A stretch of DNA of 64,000 nucleotides from Pararge aegeria (lineage: Eukaryota > Arthropoda > Insecta > Lepidoptera > Nymphalidae), in NCBI RefSeq assembly GCF_905163445.1, contig NC_053190.1:18819001-18883000 (forward strand). The letters run 5' to 3'. How positions within the stretch are numbered: position 1 is the first letter of the stretch; each line of letters begins with the position of its first letter. Below the pieces are notes generated by a model, which saw only the letters and a program-made list of their open reading frames with translations, was not told where the DNA came from and did not search any database. A program made the translations under genes and the position numbers. Positions 34,616 to 47,328 of this stretch are shown in pieces.

Positions 34616-37600
34616 TCTCAATCTTCGGAAGTTTAATGACAGCAGAAGAGGGCATCCTTATATTGTGAAGCACGACATCGGCCGCCTAATGTAAATCTAA
34701 TCTTTAATGGTGTGGGTTCTATAGCTACAATCTCCGCATAGTAACGGAAACTATTAAACTTTTTATAAATAAGACCAATTCCTCAAAGCCTTTCAATAAT
34801 CATCTACAAGAAAACTTTACAGATAAATACCACTACGTCATCTATTCATCATGTTGAAAGTATACATTTTTGCGGCCAAGAGTTTTTCTTCGTGTTAAAA
34901 ATATTATACAGGTATTTTTAACCTGAAGAAAATATCTTTGCCGCTAACCTTTAGTTAGCCAGGGTGGCATGTCTTACCCATTTTGTCACTTGATAGAGGG
35001 ATGCTGTGGAAGTTTTGCATAACTTGACATTGCGGGCAAAGCGGCGATTCCTTGAAGTCCGTAGTCTCCGACCACAACTGTCCGTATAAGACCAACACTA
35101 CAATTATTTATCCGTGCGGAGGTGAACTCATTTTCCGCAGGAAGGGGAAATAAAACAACAATATAAGATGTGCCATTGCTCACTCTTTATTACGCTTGTT
35201 AATTCAGTATATAAAACATAATATAAATCATCTTGTAAATACCGCTGACGTTGGTCGCAGCGTGTCGCTGCGAGCCTGTTTGCTGTCACGTCAGCCAATA
35301 ACCTTATACCACTGCCGCTGAATGCGAGACTGAGAGGAGCCCTAAGAACAAGCTGTCAAGTAAACAAAGGTGACATCCGTTGGCATTCATCTGCACAAAT
35401 CTATAACGATTGTCTCAATTTATCTGACCAAAACACCATATTTGAAATTGATGCAGCGTTTTTTATTATCAACACTACGATTTTTTTTCATTTGAGAATG
35501 ACGCTTTATGGCCGCCATATTGAATATCTTTCAAAACACGATTGTTATAGGGTCACTGGAGAGGATGTAAGGATTCTAAAGATACCACAACACACATTAA
35601 ACTTAATTTTTGGATAGTCGCTTAAAAATAGAGACAAGGTACTATAATTTCAGCCAGTACCAGATGCGATAACCACAGAGTGGATAAATGAAGACTAATA
35701 AAAAAAAATCCTGATTTATGCGGATTGATGTCCTACTGGTGTCATGTTTAACTTGATTATTTGCTCTAAGGTCTCTGGATCTACATCAACTCGTATTTTG
35801 TTTTAAGGTTTACATAATCTAAGCAAACTCCTTGCTAGATACTATGTAATGTACTCGAAACTAAATTGACATATCTGAAAAGTGGGAATCTTTTGGGATA
35901 TAGTGTGAAAAGGACAGTTGCTACTTCTTTTAGACCTGTCAATAATTTAGTTTAGTTTATAGATTTGTGTAGGTACTACAGAACTGTGTGAAAAGCTTGA
36001 CACTTCTTTAAGAGATTTTAGCAATTTATAATTTAGTTTGTTTAGGTCCAACGAAAGCAGCGTCAATATTTTTTTATTGTACTTCTCGAATAATGTTTCA
36101 ATAATTAGTTTTGAAACAGAAATAGACCTTAGTTTAGACCTTTATTTACAAAATTCGAGTCGATAGTAACCCACTGTACCTACTATATTATTTCTGCATT
36201 ATGTATGATTTTTTTTAATAAAGTAGACAAAAGTGTAAAAATTTTTTTGCATTTTTTTTTATATCGTACGTTTTTGACAAAGGCGTGCGGATTTTTTTTG
36301 GAGGTAATTTCGCATTCAAATGCAGCAAAGATGCAAGAATTATTTTCAAGTACATATGGTAAAAAAAAATGAGTACAGAAATCAAAATTTGACAGCAAAA
36401 GGTTAAAACTAGAAGAGCTACTGTGAGTTTTGCAAACGTTTATGGCAAAAACATGCCCAACACCAAACTGACACGACGCGATGTCGGCACGCTACGTGTT
36501 GCGGTAGTAATTATTAGTGCAGTTCAGACTTGTGTCAACGGGGTGTTGTTTGTTGCCACTCCGACGGCACCCGTCTTATGCTAAACGTGCGCGTGTAGTA
36601 TGTGGTTGGGTATGTATTTCTTTATATTTAAATTACTTCCGTAACTAGTGTGAATCGCTAAGCATCTTGCCACAAATATTCAGCATGAACGATTGCGAAA
36701 CTTATCGGTAAACTCTTTGATCCTGTAGGACATTGAATTCGTATGAAAATACATTTTGTGACTTCAAATTTGACACTTCTAAACAACAAGTATAATTATG
36801 TCACAAATTGCAAATAATTATTTTGATTTCAATGTTAATAGAGAATCTGGCTACAGTTATCGTCACGAAACTTGAAGCGCAAAAGTCAATTTTTTGATAT
36901 AATCAGCAATGTTGTTTGAGTTCTTCAGTTCAGCCGAAAGCAGCGTTGGATAAAACCGTAACAATCCAATAATTCATTTGTTTTCCAGATTGTACATATA
37001 CAATGAAAATGCAAAATTTATCTAAGCGCCGCTGTCAAGAAACACCGAGCAGATTCTAAACACTACGCACAAATGTTGGGAGGGACTCCACATAGGGAGT
37101 GAATATTACGTAGTGTGTTTCAAGCGATTTGTAAGTAGTTAGCTATTAAGTCGCAAATGTACCTACGCAGATTTATCTGGTTATTGCGGATGTGTAAGGT
37201 GAAGAAACTCAGTTTTTAACACCTCAGTTCAACTTTCGCGACGTAGACTGTAGCGCTAGTTGTATGGCTCGCAGGGATGGCTCACAGGTCGGAAACAACA
37301 TGGCCGTGTCAGTAAATAAACTTCAGCGGAAATAAAAATAACACAAAAGAAATGTTAACAAAAGAGCAGGCGCCGAGCGCCTCCGCCATACAATTTGTTA
37401 TACCTACTACATCTAGACTGCACTTAGGTGTAGCTCCGACTATCGCGGAGCTCAGTCAACGCTGCATGAAACGGCGGTAGTTACACATATTATCAATTCT
37501 CTCTGAACTTGTCAGCTATAGCTGTAAAATCGACTCTTGGTAAGCGAACGAAAAAACAGAAGTCGCCCTTTATGAGAAATTGTCATCCAACACGAATCAA

Positions 37601-40027
37601 ACTATATGCGCACGCGCCATGAATTGAATCGCATAATCCATGATTGGTTCTACTATATGTCATGCAGTACGGGACCAGCCGTGATTGGCCGGCAGTTAAT
37701 CTGTCAGCATTGTGACTAGCGAAGTGAATGCGGGGCACACTTCATAAGCAACTCCTACCGAGGCTGTTTTCGTTAATTTTTGAGCCATACCCTTTTCTAT
37801 GCTTCTATGTTTTTTCGTTTGCTGCTCCTAGTCAGTGGCTGCAAGCCACCTCTAATTAGTTCCAGATGGTTTGCGAATCAGGTATTTCTAGGAGTCCTAG
37901 GACGGCCATTAATTTAGACTATCAATGTGACATCAAATCAATTAGCGACAGTGTTCATAAAATTGTATATTAAGCTTTAATCGGAATTGACAGATCTAAA
38001 GAGATGCTATTCTGTTCATAATGTTTCCTCTAGAAAAAGCGCTATGTTTCTCTGACAGTTCAGATATTTGTGTAGGTAATTACTGACGAATTACCACCAT
38101 TACTTCGTGTAGATTTCTAGATTTCAAGAGAATGGTGCCCATTCAGCTGTTTATTTCTAAACAAAACATAGTTAAATAACTACAATCGGTCCTCAGTTGA
38201 AATAATGGTATATTATTTAGAGCTGCCAACATAAGTTAGGTATATCTTAATATACCTATGTTAAATCGAACTAGTAACATTAGAAAATCGAAAGTCACGA
38301 ATTGAACTGATGCCAAAGTTTTAAGTTAATCCTTTCAATAACTGCATTTACTTAGTCAAGAATTAGGCGTGTTTGCTTATTTTTATGAAGGAACTATTGA
38401 ATGTGTTTTCACTGCTAGCACTATGTAAAATAGGATTCTCAAATACTATGCTTCCACCGACTGATGCCGACATAGGACTCCATTACTCCTAGCACCGAAT
38501 GCGATGGTTGCAACCTTCCCGATTGGCTAAAACCTCTCCATTATGTTCTGCTTCGTATTAAGAAGGACTATCTATTTGTCGTTTGACAGGTGAACATAGT
38601 CATGTTCACCAAACCAAGTCAATGTCATGTTGACCAAAGCACGGCGCAAGGACCGTGGAGGGTGAAAATCCTTACAAAAGACTGCCCTGCAGTCTTCAGT
38701 TAAAATGAGGATAATTAATTCCCCTGGCATAGATATATAACACATAATCATTCTATGTGCTAATAGTTATAGGCCATAAAAAACCCCTTGGTCGGTATAC
38801 CTATTACTCGTACTTGTTACTTGCCAGAGCAGTTGGACTTGGAGCATTCTTTCTTTCACTCTCTTTCATGCGACCCTGTACCCCCACGGTTAGACTTCTA
38901 CCAACGTAGGAGAAGCTGGTCTGCGGTGCCTGTCAATGCTTGTCCACGAAGGGTGTCTTAATTTGAACTAATCCTATATCCCTATATATATCCCCCAATA
39001 AATCTGCGAACCTGTTCCCTGGGGGAGAGATAAGGTAAACCTGTTACGAAATCCTAATTCATAAATCAAACATCGCGTCGCTCTAGGGTTTAATTACGTT
39101 CTACTAGTAACCATCGCAAAATGGGTTCAAGGGTCAGTTTGATGTACCCGCAGTTTATATGGCAGACTGGCTCTAAAGGATAGTCGGAAGTACACCTTCG
39201 AACCCTACGTAACTTAACACTATGTACATACAATCTTTATCCAAGCGATTTTTAAAAAAGTCTTAGTACTTTTATCGTATTAATTTGAAAATTTGTTAAA
39301 TGTCTTTATCGTTAAATTCACTTGTATCCACTCGCACCACATTTTTTATATTATTTTTTTTTTCATTTTCGTTTATAACACAACAAGAGTAACAGAATTA
39401 GCCCTGCTAAATAAACTACTAACATAAGTTACAACTAGGTACAACCAATATATTGTACGAACTACGAGCGCGCCATTACAACTCTGTCACCTGCCAGCTG
39501 TCACAGTGACAGGGGAGGGGTGTCGTTGCGTTCGCGCGCTTATTTCTAACTGGCTTTGCGGCTTTGGGTTCTAGGCCTTTGGAGCCTATTTCCCAACGCA
39601 ACGACGTCCTCCGCTTCCAAATATTATAAAACATCTTACAAATCCCACAAAATCCATCCATATTGCACAAAAGGCAGCGCATCGTGTTCATATCAATTGA
39701 CATTTTAAAAATGATAAAAATATTTTGATAATCTATTATGGAATCACGCGCGACTCGATCGATAGAGTTGGGGAGGTACGAGTTGACATTACCCTTAGAA
39801 TGACATTTGCACACACGCAATGGGACAGTCGTTTAAAAGTATGAAATACTAATGTTAGAGTGACCTTGGTGTAAGTTAGCCCACAAGTTTTAACAGCGCT
39901 CCTAGCGGAACTTTAGCTAAATAAACATAATTTTTAATCAATTCACGTGTTTCGATACTTGACAGTGCAAGTGTGCAAATTCGATAATGAAGGTTCAGTT
40001 CTCGATCCCACACTAGCATCGAGCCGC

Positions 40028-40421
40028 TCAGTCGCAATTCGAGATCAAAGCCGAGGCGATTCTACCGATACGTCACCTCCTATAATCCGATTCACGCGAT
40101 GCGGGTTTCGCCTGACGCGAGCTATACGGGGAGCGCGCTTACGGGCGTACGGTTACAAGTTACAACTAATACGACATACATGTTTTATTATTAGGACAAC
40201 TATATTATATGTAAGTCTATTCTATGACACTTTTTTCTTTGAAAAGTATCTTTTTTTTCTGTCAAAATCGTGTAAAGGAAACCTCGGAGAAGAAACCCGC
40301 ATCTCGTGAAATTCTTCTCCAAAATTCGGCACGTCGACATCGCGTCGAGTGCTCCGTGAATACAACACCGCGTCACATCGACTAATTAAAACAATTTGTT
40401 TAGTGTCTACCGACGCATCGC
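40028..40421 (+). promoter_or_regulatory. Candidate initiator and 5' leader exon
   Basis: An insect-type initiator TCAGTC lies at about 40,029. The next 400 bases are CpG-richer than the surroundings, and a good splice donor 'caccgtgagtacg' sits at about 40,421. The reading frames within are short, so this would be an untranslated first exon. No matching downstream coding exon on the plus strand is visible before the window ends. The alternative is an enhancer or unrelated unique DNA. Confidence 0.3.
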
Positions 40422-40889
40422 ACCGTGAGTACGATCCACCTCCCGTCCGGTCGGACGCGGGAGAGAGGTCCCGTCGCGTCCGACTACAAATACAAACATC
40501 CGAAACCGATTACAAGTGGCAATAATTTAAACACAGTATTCAAAACGAGTAAATATTTCCAAAAACTACATTCGGTCGGCGAATGCGGCGAGCGCGGCGA
40601 ACGCGCTCGATATAATAGTATTAGTAAGTTTGTACTTTGATCATTATTTGAGTGCAATTAAAGGAACTCGACCACTCGGACGGGCGCGCCGAGTCGCTTT
40701 AACCTGATATGGGCCGCCTCTGCAACAAACGCGCGCGTTAGCGGACCTGAGCCCTGCGCTGTCGTGGCACGAGCGTCGGTGGAACTAATAATGTAAAGCT
40801 TTAGTTTAGTTCCTCGGACACTCGTATTAAAGCGCTGAAACTACACTACTACTGGACAGCAGCCTGTTAGCCTGTAGAGTCGAATAACA

Positions 40890-40965
40890 ATTACAGGCAC
40901 ATGGGCTTAACACCTACATCTCAAGTTGACGGACACAGGGCGGCTATTTGCAACGTGTTTTTTTG
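40890..40965 (+). repeat. SINE family C fragment
   Basis: 'gcacatgggcttaacaccta' and 'ggacacagggcggctat' correspond to the 3' part of the copy at 44,690-44,860 ('gcatgagacttaacatcta', 'gtacagggcggctttgt'). Confidence 0.45.
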
Positions 40966-41002
40966 CATGCCCTGCGAACTGTTGTTCTGTTTATAGGTGT
41001 TG

Positions 41003-41258
41003 GGCACCGGGCACAGGGCACGGGTTTCCTCTCGAAACAATGGGGGTTCAGGCCGTAATCCAAGTGCCGCCAAGTGCGGATAGGTAGATTCCACATCCCT
41101 TTGAGAACGATGTTTTCCTTTGCCTTTTAATGCAAGTGGTATTTAAATTGGTTAAATTTAAAGCGCACATAACTCCGAAAAGTTAGAGGTGCGAAACGAC
41201 AACGTTTCCCCTAAAGGTATGCCGAAGCCTCACCCACTAGGCTATTTCCGCTTTTCAT
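41003..41258 (-). mobile_element. SINE family B copy
   Basis: It contains 'gggcacagggcacgggtttc', 'aggccgtaatccaagtgccg', 'aacgatgttttcctttgcc', 'gcgcacataactccgaaaag' and the end of the reversed head, 'cactaggctatttccgctt'. It lies just downstream of the terminal exon of the minus-strand gene at 41,524. Confidence 0.7.
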
Positions 41259-41523
41259 CAATCTTTGTGTCAATTATTACTATAAACAATTCATACAATT
41301 CCAATCTGAAAAATGCCTCCCGAGTCTATCGTACCCAGGCTTCCTTCGCAACAGAGTAACGCAAACTTTTAGCTCGTTGTCTACGAAGTTACGAAAGGAA
41401 TACTTCGGAGTCGGGCAGCGTGCCTGTGCTGCTACTGTGCGATGCGGATATGGCGGGGCAGCGCTGTGCGGGCGCGGGGCGCGGGGCGCGGGTACCTGCG
41501 GGGCGCGGCGGGGCGGGGGGCCA

Positions 41524-41607
41524 TCACCAGCAGAACACGGACAGCTCGCCGCCGTGCGCGCCGCCCACCGCGCGCCACGAGCGCACGCCGCCGCCGCCCA
41601 CCTTCAG
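41524..41607 (-). CDS. Candidate last exon of a GC-rich gene
   Basis: A GC-rich block on the minus strand starts after a good acceptor ('gtgcctgttgcag') and reads 27 codons to TGA, ending '...HGGELSVFCW'. It begins in phase 0, matching the phase-0 donor of the next GC-rich block at 53,244, with which it would join as '...LDFDKMQQ' + 'LKVGGGGVRSW...'. The intron would be 11.6 kb. A very high G+C against an AT-rich background, and clean stops only at the expected end, support a real exon. Longer plus-strand open frames in this block (41,377-41,746) are shadows. The family is unknown to me. Confidence 0.5.
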   Translation of the reverse strand: MKVGGGGVRSWRAVGGAHGGELSVFCW

Positions 41608-41627
41608 CTGCAACAGGCACATTCACA

Positions 41628-41746
41628 CATTCAAAATTCATTTATTTCAAGTTTTAAAACGTCAAGTCAGTTTGTTTCTAGTGGCTCAACCAACGGTTCG
41701 GAAGGCTGATTCCACTGAGAAGAGCAGGCAAGAAACTCAGCAGTGA
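41628..41746 (-). repeat. Jockey-like LINE 3' end fragment
   Basis: 'aattcatttatttcaagttt', 'aaaacgtcaagtcagtttgt', 'caacggttcggaaggctga' and 'aagaaactcagcag' match the last 120 bases of the LINE at 46,440-47,330, same orientation. The insertion begins 20 bases upstream of the acceptor of the last exon, so part of the branch-point/polypyrimidine region of that intron now comes from this repeat. Confidence 0.7.
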
Positions 41747-43839
41747 ACTAACAAGTAAGTAATATACATATAAAAGTTCTCCTGCCTTGAAGATAACTCT
41801 CTGCCTCTAGTAGCATTGGTCATAGTGTTTGGGGAACATAAGGACGAACGACCGTACAAGAAATGATATATTTGATTCAAATTCTTAGAATATCTCCTAA
41901 ATTAAAATTTCTCATCAAATCCATGAAATTAGTGTAGCCTACCCTAATTAGTATTATTGTGTTTGTGTAGTCAGATTTATGTATTAGCATGTAGTTATTC
42001 GTATAGGTACATATCATTATATTAATCCAATATTTGTTGACTCTTTCTTATTGTCATCATGCCTATTGGTGAGCTTCTGGCTGTGGTTAAAATATAATCA
42101 AAATTCAAATAAGACGTACAAACAATAACGACACGCCAAATGGATTACAAGTATGGCGAAAGACGTAAGATGTTATGCGCAGAGCATGGTTAGGTACTTC
42201 ACGTCGCGAATATTAAACTGCCATTTGCAAACATTGTAGATTAGTATTAATGGCACCAAACGTAGTGATTATATTGTCTCATAAATGCCAGCAAAGTAAT
42301 GGACTATTTGTTGATGTCGTATTATATTATTTTATGAAGTAGGTCGCATACCTATATAAATTGTATAAGAGTCTTTAGACTGTTAATACCTAATATCGAG
42401 GCACTGGCCTCTTGTGTCAAAGGAAAGAGAGATGTTACATCCTCCACGATGCTATCACATTTGATATGAATCGCGTAAGGCGGTTTCAAGCCACGCCACA
42501 GAAAGAAAAAAGCGTTTTAAAGTAGTGAGTCTTTTAAGTGGTGCTATATTTATACTTGAAGTAAACATATGATATTTTCAAGACCTTGAAGCAGTTATTA
42601 TCGGATTCTGATTCCAAGCCCACTTATCACTATTTGGTGGCCTACCTTAGGTTTTTCTCCAATAGAACAAACTGTTGACGTTTAACGGAACTTATACCTA
42701 ATTTATACTGTTAAAATTATTACATATTTATCTAAATTCGTGACATTTCTGTAATGTTATCTTAATTGTTTTTTAAATCTTAAAATGACTGTTCCGTAAG
42801 TATTTCCTATGATAGACTATTGTATAACTGAATAGTTTTTGCACCTAGTTGGGTTCTGCTCTTAGCTTATTGAATTTTGTGTCTAATCAGTTTGTTGTGT
42901 TAATTGTGTGCATTACCAACCTGAGAGCAGGTTATTTAAGGAGCCAGGTAGGTTATTCACGAGTAAGTACCTACTCTGATAAAGCATAGATCACAAAAAC
43001 CGTATCGACCCGAGACCCTGATTCGAAGTTTTGACGTATATTTTCATGCAACATTGATAAATTTATCGTCACATGCGTGTTATGGATAATGAGAGCTCCG
43101 TTTCAGAAATATGGTAACAAAAGCACACACGTATACAAACCACTAAAGCCAAAAGAATATACAGACGCATTTTCATCGTAGGTAAACAACTAGTCATTGT
43201 CATTACCATATCTCTGTATACGATGACAATTAACAAGTTAAATAGTAAACTCGTACACACTTCAGCCGCCCACTCGGCCGCCAACATCACCAATCCGTTT
43301 ATGGAGAGGATTGTCGTGAACGGCATTCATAAAATGTCTGTTAAACAATTCATAATGATATTCAACACCAAGCTTAATTTGCTATAATCTGCCAGACCGA
43401 TCCTCGACTTGAATATTAAATTTTTGATCAGACCCAGCAATCAAATCCTAGACCTCGAACAGGTTTCCGCGCCCTTGAAGTGAAAAGCAGACTGTGGTAT
43501 ATACTGTCACAAAACACAGAATTTATCAGAAATGTTTACTCCGAACCGAAGGCGAGTGTAGATGTATAGTACTTATGCACTAGTTGCACAATCTACTATT
43601 ATGCGTAAATCTTATTATTTGACGGTTAAGAGCCATTTATTTGCCCATTTATTGGCATAGGTACGTAGCGGATATAGTAAGGGTGTATGTGAAACTTCTT
43701 GACTTTTAGAGAAGAATACTTTTATCTGAACGAAATAATTTGTGTCAACAAAAAAATTTATATTTTTTAACTTTAAGGATCAAAAGGAGTCAATTATTTA
43801 ATTTTACGAGTTCGACATAATGTTCTCAAAGACATGTGA

Positions 43840-44012
43840 ATCCCCATCAATTCGCCCTGGGCCAGCGTGGCGGACTACGGCCTAAAACCCTTCTCATTGT
43901 GGTATGAATCGACATCGCAATGAGTTAAGCACCCTATTACTACCAATTCATAATTTTTTTTTATAACAATAATTGACGACCTCCAATCGGCACTGGGCCA
44001 GCGTGGCGGATC
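43840..44012 (-). repeat. SINE family B fragments
   Basis: Two pieces in the same orientation: 'gccctgggccagcgtggcgg' with 'acccttctcattgtgg' at 43,852-43,902, and 'ccaatcggcactgggccag' at 43,983-44,012. A third piece ('aacccttctcaatctgggga', 'gaagtgggccggtagtgg') lies at 44,580-44,625. Confidence 0.55.
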
Positions 44013-44225
44013 ACAAAAGTCAAAGTCAAAGTCAAAAATATCTTTATTCAAGTAGGTGCCCACAGGTGGCACTTTTGATGCGTACATAATGACACGGTAG
44101 TGAGATGATGGCGATAACCACATTCTTAAACTTAAAACTAAAGCTACGAGGGTTCCAAACGCGTCCAGGTCTAAGAAGAAGCCCACAACAAACTTAGCCG
44201 GGTGGTTTTTTTTTTGTTATCACCA
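44013..44225 (-). mobile_element. LINE 3' end
   Basis: On the plus strand it begins with a 'caaagtcaaagtcaaa' tail, 'tatctttattcaagtaggt' and 'gcccacaggtggcactttt', and continues to 'agctacgagggttccaaacg' and 'ttagccgggtgg'. The tail-first order puts the element on the minus strand. It is the fullest copy of the family also seen at 5,860-6,010, 19,615-19,672 and 45,745-45,850. No protein-coding part remains. Confidence 0.6.
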
Positions 44226-44331
44226 TCTCACAATGTCATTTTAAATTATTAGAAGAGCAACCTGATTAGAGCAATAATTTACACCCAAGCTTTTTTATCG
44301 TTTACGTAGTCCTTTATACTATAACTAGCGG

Positions 44332-44482
44332 ACCCCAGCGCCATCTGTCGTGCTGATTTGTTAATCTAAACCATCCAGGGTGCCACCCAAACGCATACCG
44401 AAAAATTCATTCAAATCGGTCCAGCCGTCTAGGAGGAGTTCAGTGACATACACACGCACACAAGAAATATATATATAAAGAT
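44332..44482 (+). repeat. Dispersed repeat, second copy of 4,912-5,076
   Basis: It matches 4,912-5,076 over about 150 bases with few changes and ends in the same 'acacaagaaatatatatat' tail. Confidence 0.6.
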
Positions 44483-44689
44483 AGGACTTTTCTATAAGCT
44501 TACGTTTAATACAAACTATGAACTTTTTAAGAGACATCTCCAAGATGTCAATTGGTAGTTTATTGACACACACAGCCTTAACCCTTCTCAATCTGGGGAG
44601 ACCCGTGCCCTGAAGTGGGCCGGTAGTGGCCCGGTTGATATCATTAATTCAATAATCAATGGTTAGAATTTAGTAGTTGTGGAGCTTTA

Positions 44690-44860
44690 TGTGACAAAGC
44701 TCGTCCGAGGCGGTACTACTGCCATGCTTATTTCTGTCACCAAACAGATTGCTGAGTTCCGGTCTGAAGAACGATGTAATTTGAGGTGCATGAGACTTAA
44801 CATCTATTACGCCTCAGATTTATGTACAGGGCGGCTTTGTAGGTAGGACTTGTTCAATTC
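44690..44860 (+). repeat. SINE family C, best copy
   Basis: It shows 'agctcgtccgaggcggtact', 'gccatgcttatttctgtcac', 'gagttccggtctgaagaacg' and 'cgcctcagatttatgtacag'. This copy gives the consensus order used for the others at 8,475 and 50,095 (reverse), 14,305 and 18,455. Confidence 0.6.
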
Positions 44861-45159
44861 ATTCAGTTAGCCCTTGCCTGCAATCTCTCTAAATGATAGC
44901 GGGCTAACCAGCTACGGAGTATGGTAGTCATACCCCTAATCGGTTTCTACCTTTCTACGCGACATCGCACCGGAACACTAAATAACTAAGCGGCACGTCT
45001 TTGTCGGTAGGGTGGTAACTAGCCACAGCCGAAGCCTCCCACCAGACCAAAACAGGAAAAACAGAAATTATATAATCGCATACCGAACCCGGGACCTCCT
45101 ACTTAAATTCACAGCGCTCACCGTTGCGCTAGGACGGTCTGCAAATTGTTGCCCTGCCT

Positions 45160-45240
45160 ATCATCATTACCGACCAACAACAGGTCTCCTAAGAATGAGA
45201 AGTCCACCACGCTGGCCCAGTGCCGATTCCACGTCAATTA
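45160..45240 (-). repeat. SINE family B fragment
   Basis: 'gtctcctaagaatgagaagt', 'ccaccacgctggcccagtgc' and 'cgattccacgtc' are a shortened form of the family body. Confidence 0.55.
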
Positions 45241-45744
45241 TTACTATAAATAAAAAAATGATGAAGTGGTAGTAATAGGTATGCTTACCTTGTTGTGGTG
45301 TCGATTGATAAATGGCCAATCAAGAATAATCTAGAATAGAAACAAGTCGGTACATTGTACTTGCGCCGCAATCGTAGATATTTTCCGCAAGCCAATTACC
45401 GGCAAAAACTCCTACCGGCAGAAACTATATCAATAATGCATTGAAAACTCTATGCCCATACGTGAGGCGTGTATATTAAGCCGGCTATACACGTGCCTAC
45501 CCGCTGGTCGAGTGTTATGGACCACGACAGAGCACGATATCCTGATTTATTGCCCAAAAATTTAAAAAATTATTATTTTATGTAAGAAATTCTTATTGCA
45601 GACTTCTAATCTATTTAACTTGAAACAGAAGATTTTCAATTCCACACATGACTGTAGTAATGACTTCAAATATATTAAATGTAAGCTTATAAATGACATA
45701 TTATAGTAATAACCGATACTAATACGTTATTGCTTTAATTTGTG

Positions 45745-45850
45745 AGATGGTGATCCCAAAAATAGCACTTGGCTAACCTTGTTTTAGACTTATTTTTAGA
45801 ACAAGTCGCGTTTGGAACCCTCGTTGCTTTAGTTTTAGTTTACGGATATA
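45745..45850 (+). repeat. LINE 3' end fragment, opposite orientation
   Basis: 'gtgagatggtgatcccaaaa', 'acaagtcgcgtttggaaccc' and 'tcgttgctttagttttagtt' match the reverse complement of 44,130-44,225. Confidence 0.5.
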
Positions 45851-46439
45851 GGAGGTATGTAAAGACGACGCAACGTCAAAAATGCCTTCTTGAATAGAGT
45901 TTTTTTTGAATTGGGACTATAATATGGCTTGTAGCCTTTGTAGGCACTCGAACTTTATGTTGAGGGAATCAATCCGAGCCGGAGCTGGATCTCGCACCAC
46001 GACTATGATGCTTACTTGATCCTCTCCACGAGTATGTAACTCGCCTTATAGCCTGGAGTTGGGGCAAAAAAGCGTTTTGATTCCACGTCGGGCCTTGTAC
46101 GGGGGGGAGGCGGCGCGGCTGGTCTGCGCGCGCAAGGAATGTCGCCATTGACGAGTGTTCAATGGCGCGCGACGCTCCATTGACTTGGTGCGGGCTAACG
46201 AGGGCTGAGCGTGGGACGTGATATTAGTATTCTGTTGGTTAAGGACGGGCAGCCGGTGGTGCCAACCCTATTTATTTCACATGAGGTTTGTAGAAGTGAA
46301 ACTTCTTTAGGCGTGTTAGGTGAATAAAAATCATGGAACTCTCGTCGTCGTCACCGAACCCTTCCCATGAGCTATATGGATACTGTTTTTTTGAATTATT
46401 TTTGGCGTTAATAATCAACATAAACTAGTCAATTAACAA

Positions 46440-47328
46440 AAATTCAAAATTCAAAAAATTCAAAATTCATTTATTTCAAGTAGGCCTAATACAAGCACTT
46501 TTGAAACGTCAAGTCTGTCCGTGTGTAGTGACTCTACCACTGGTTCGGAAGGCAGATTCTACCGAGAAGAAGCCGGCAAGAAACTCAGCAGTTGCTCTTT
46601 TCCAACATCAAAATTTTACATTTTACATTTTAACATTCATTTTTCTATCTTGTGAGAGATGAAAGCGGAGCCGGATGCTTGATGATGGAAGCAACCTTGT
46701 CATTAAGAAACTCATCAATTGTATAATAACCTCGCTGTAATAAATGTGTTTTAACACATTCTTTAAACTTATGCATTGGTAGGTCCAAAATTACCTTAGG
46801 AATCATATTATAAAAGCGTATACTCAATCCCACAAATGACTTCTGCACCTTTCGCAGACGATATGCAGATGTCACTAATTTATGACCATTTCTTGTAAGT
46901 CGACTGTTTATATCCACTTTTTGTTTATAAAGACTAATATGTTGTCTTACAAATACTATATTGTTATAAATATATTGTGAGGCTACCGTAAGTATACCAA
47001 TTTCTTAAAATTTTTCACGGAGGGATTCACATGATTTAAGTTTATATATTGACCGTACAGCTCTTTTCTGCAATATGAATATAGTTTCAATATCAGCAGC
47101 TTTGCCCCATAATAAGATCCCGTAAGACATGACACTATGAAAGTACGCGAAGTAAACAAGTCTTGCTGTTTCTACGTCAGTAATCTGTCTAATTTTCCTG
47201 ACGGCGTAGGCAGCCGAGCTTAGTTTACCTGCTAGTGTATCTATATGGGTACCCCACTGAAGCTTACAATCCAAGGTCATGCCCAGAAAAACTGTGGAAT
47301 CTTCCATTTTTAGTGATTCTAAAAACAA
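46440..47328 (-). mobile_element. Jockey-like LINE, 5'-truncated, minus strand
   Basis: It encodes the C-terminal end of a non-LTR reverse transcriptase ('FLGMTLDCKLQW', 'YFHSVMSYGILLWG', 'LQKRAVRSIYKL', later 'RFYNMIPKVILDLP', 'FKECVKTHLLQRGYYT'). This is the region after the polymerase core typical of jockey-clade elements. One nonsense change (AAA to TAA, at 47,005-47,007) interrupts an otherwise continuous frame, so it is a dead but fairly young copy. The 3' untranslated part includes 'ccgagaagaagccggcaag' (plus-strand reading) and ends in a 'ttcaaaattcaaaa' repeat. Homology to the second copy (52,170-53,032) starts at 47,320. It lies in the 11.6 kb intron of the candidate GC-rich gene, in the same orientation as that gene. 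Confidence 0.85.

Larger units (their letters stand above)
31900..41000. other. Gene-free interval with CpG-richer islands
   Basis: No open frame here has convincing coding character. Apart from a short SINE B fragment at 32,100-32,168 and a LINE 3' tail at about 34,490-34,615, the sequence is largely non-repetitive. Islands with more CpG, at 33,110-33,230, 36,430-36,610 and 37,230-37,460, carry initiator-like TCAG motifs (for example 'gcggtcagttggtcgggg' near 33,140) and could be regulatory or leader exons. A 114-codon minus-strand frame at 39,476-39,820 shows no recognisable domain. Confidence 0.5.

Noticed and set aside
39476..39820. 114-codon Cys-containing minus-strand ORF
   Set aside because: No motif, no splice borders that extend it, and no polyadenylation context. 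It is kept only as a note.
41377..41746. Plus-strand GC-rich ORFs of about 110 codons
   Set aside because: They are the antisense of the candidate exon at 41,524-41,607 and run into a LINE tail; the minus-strand reading has splice borders.
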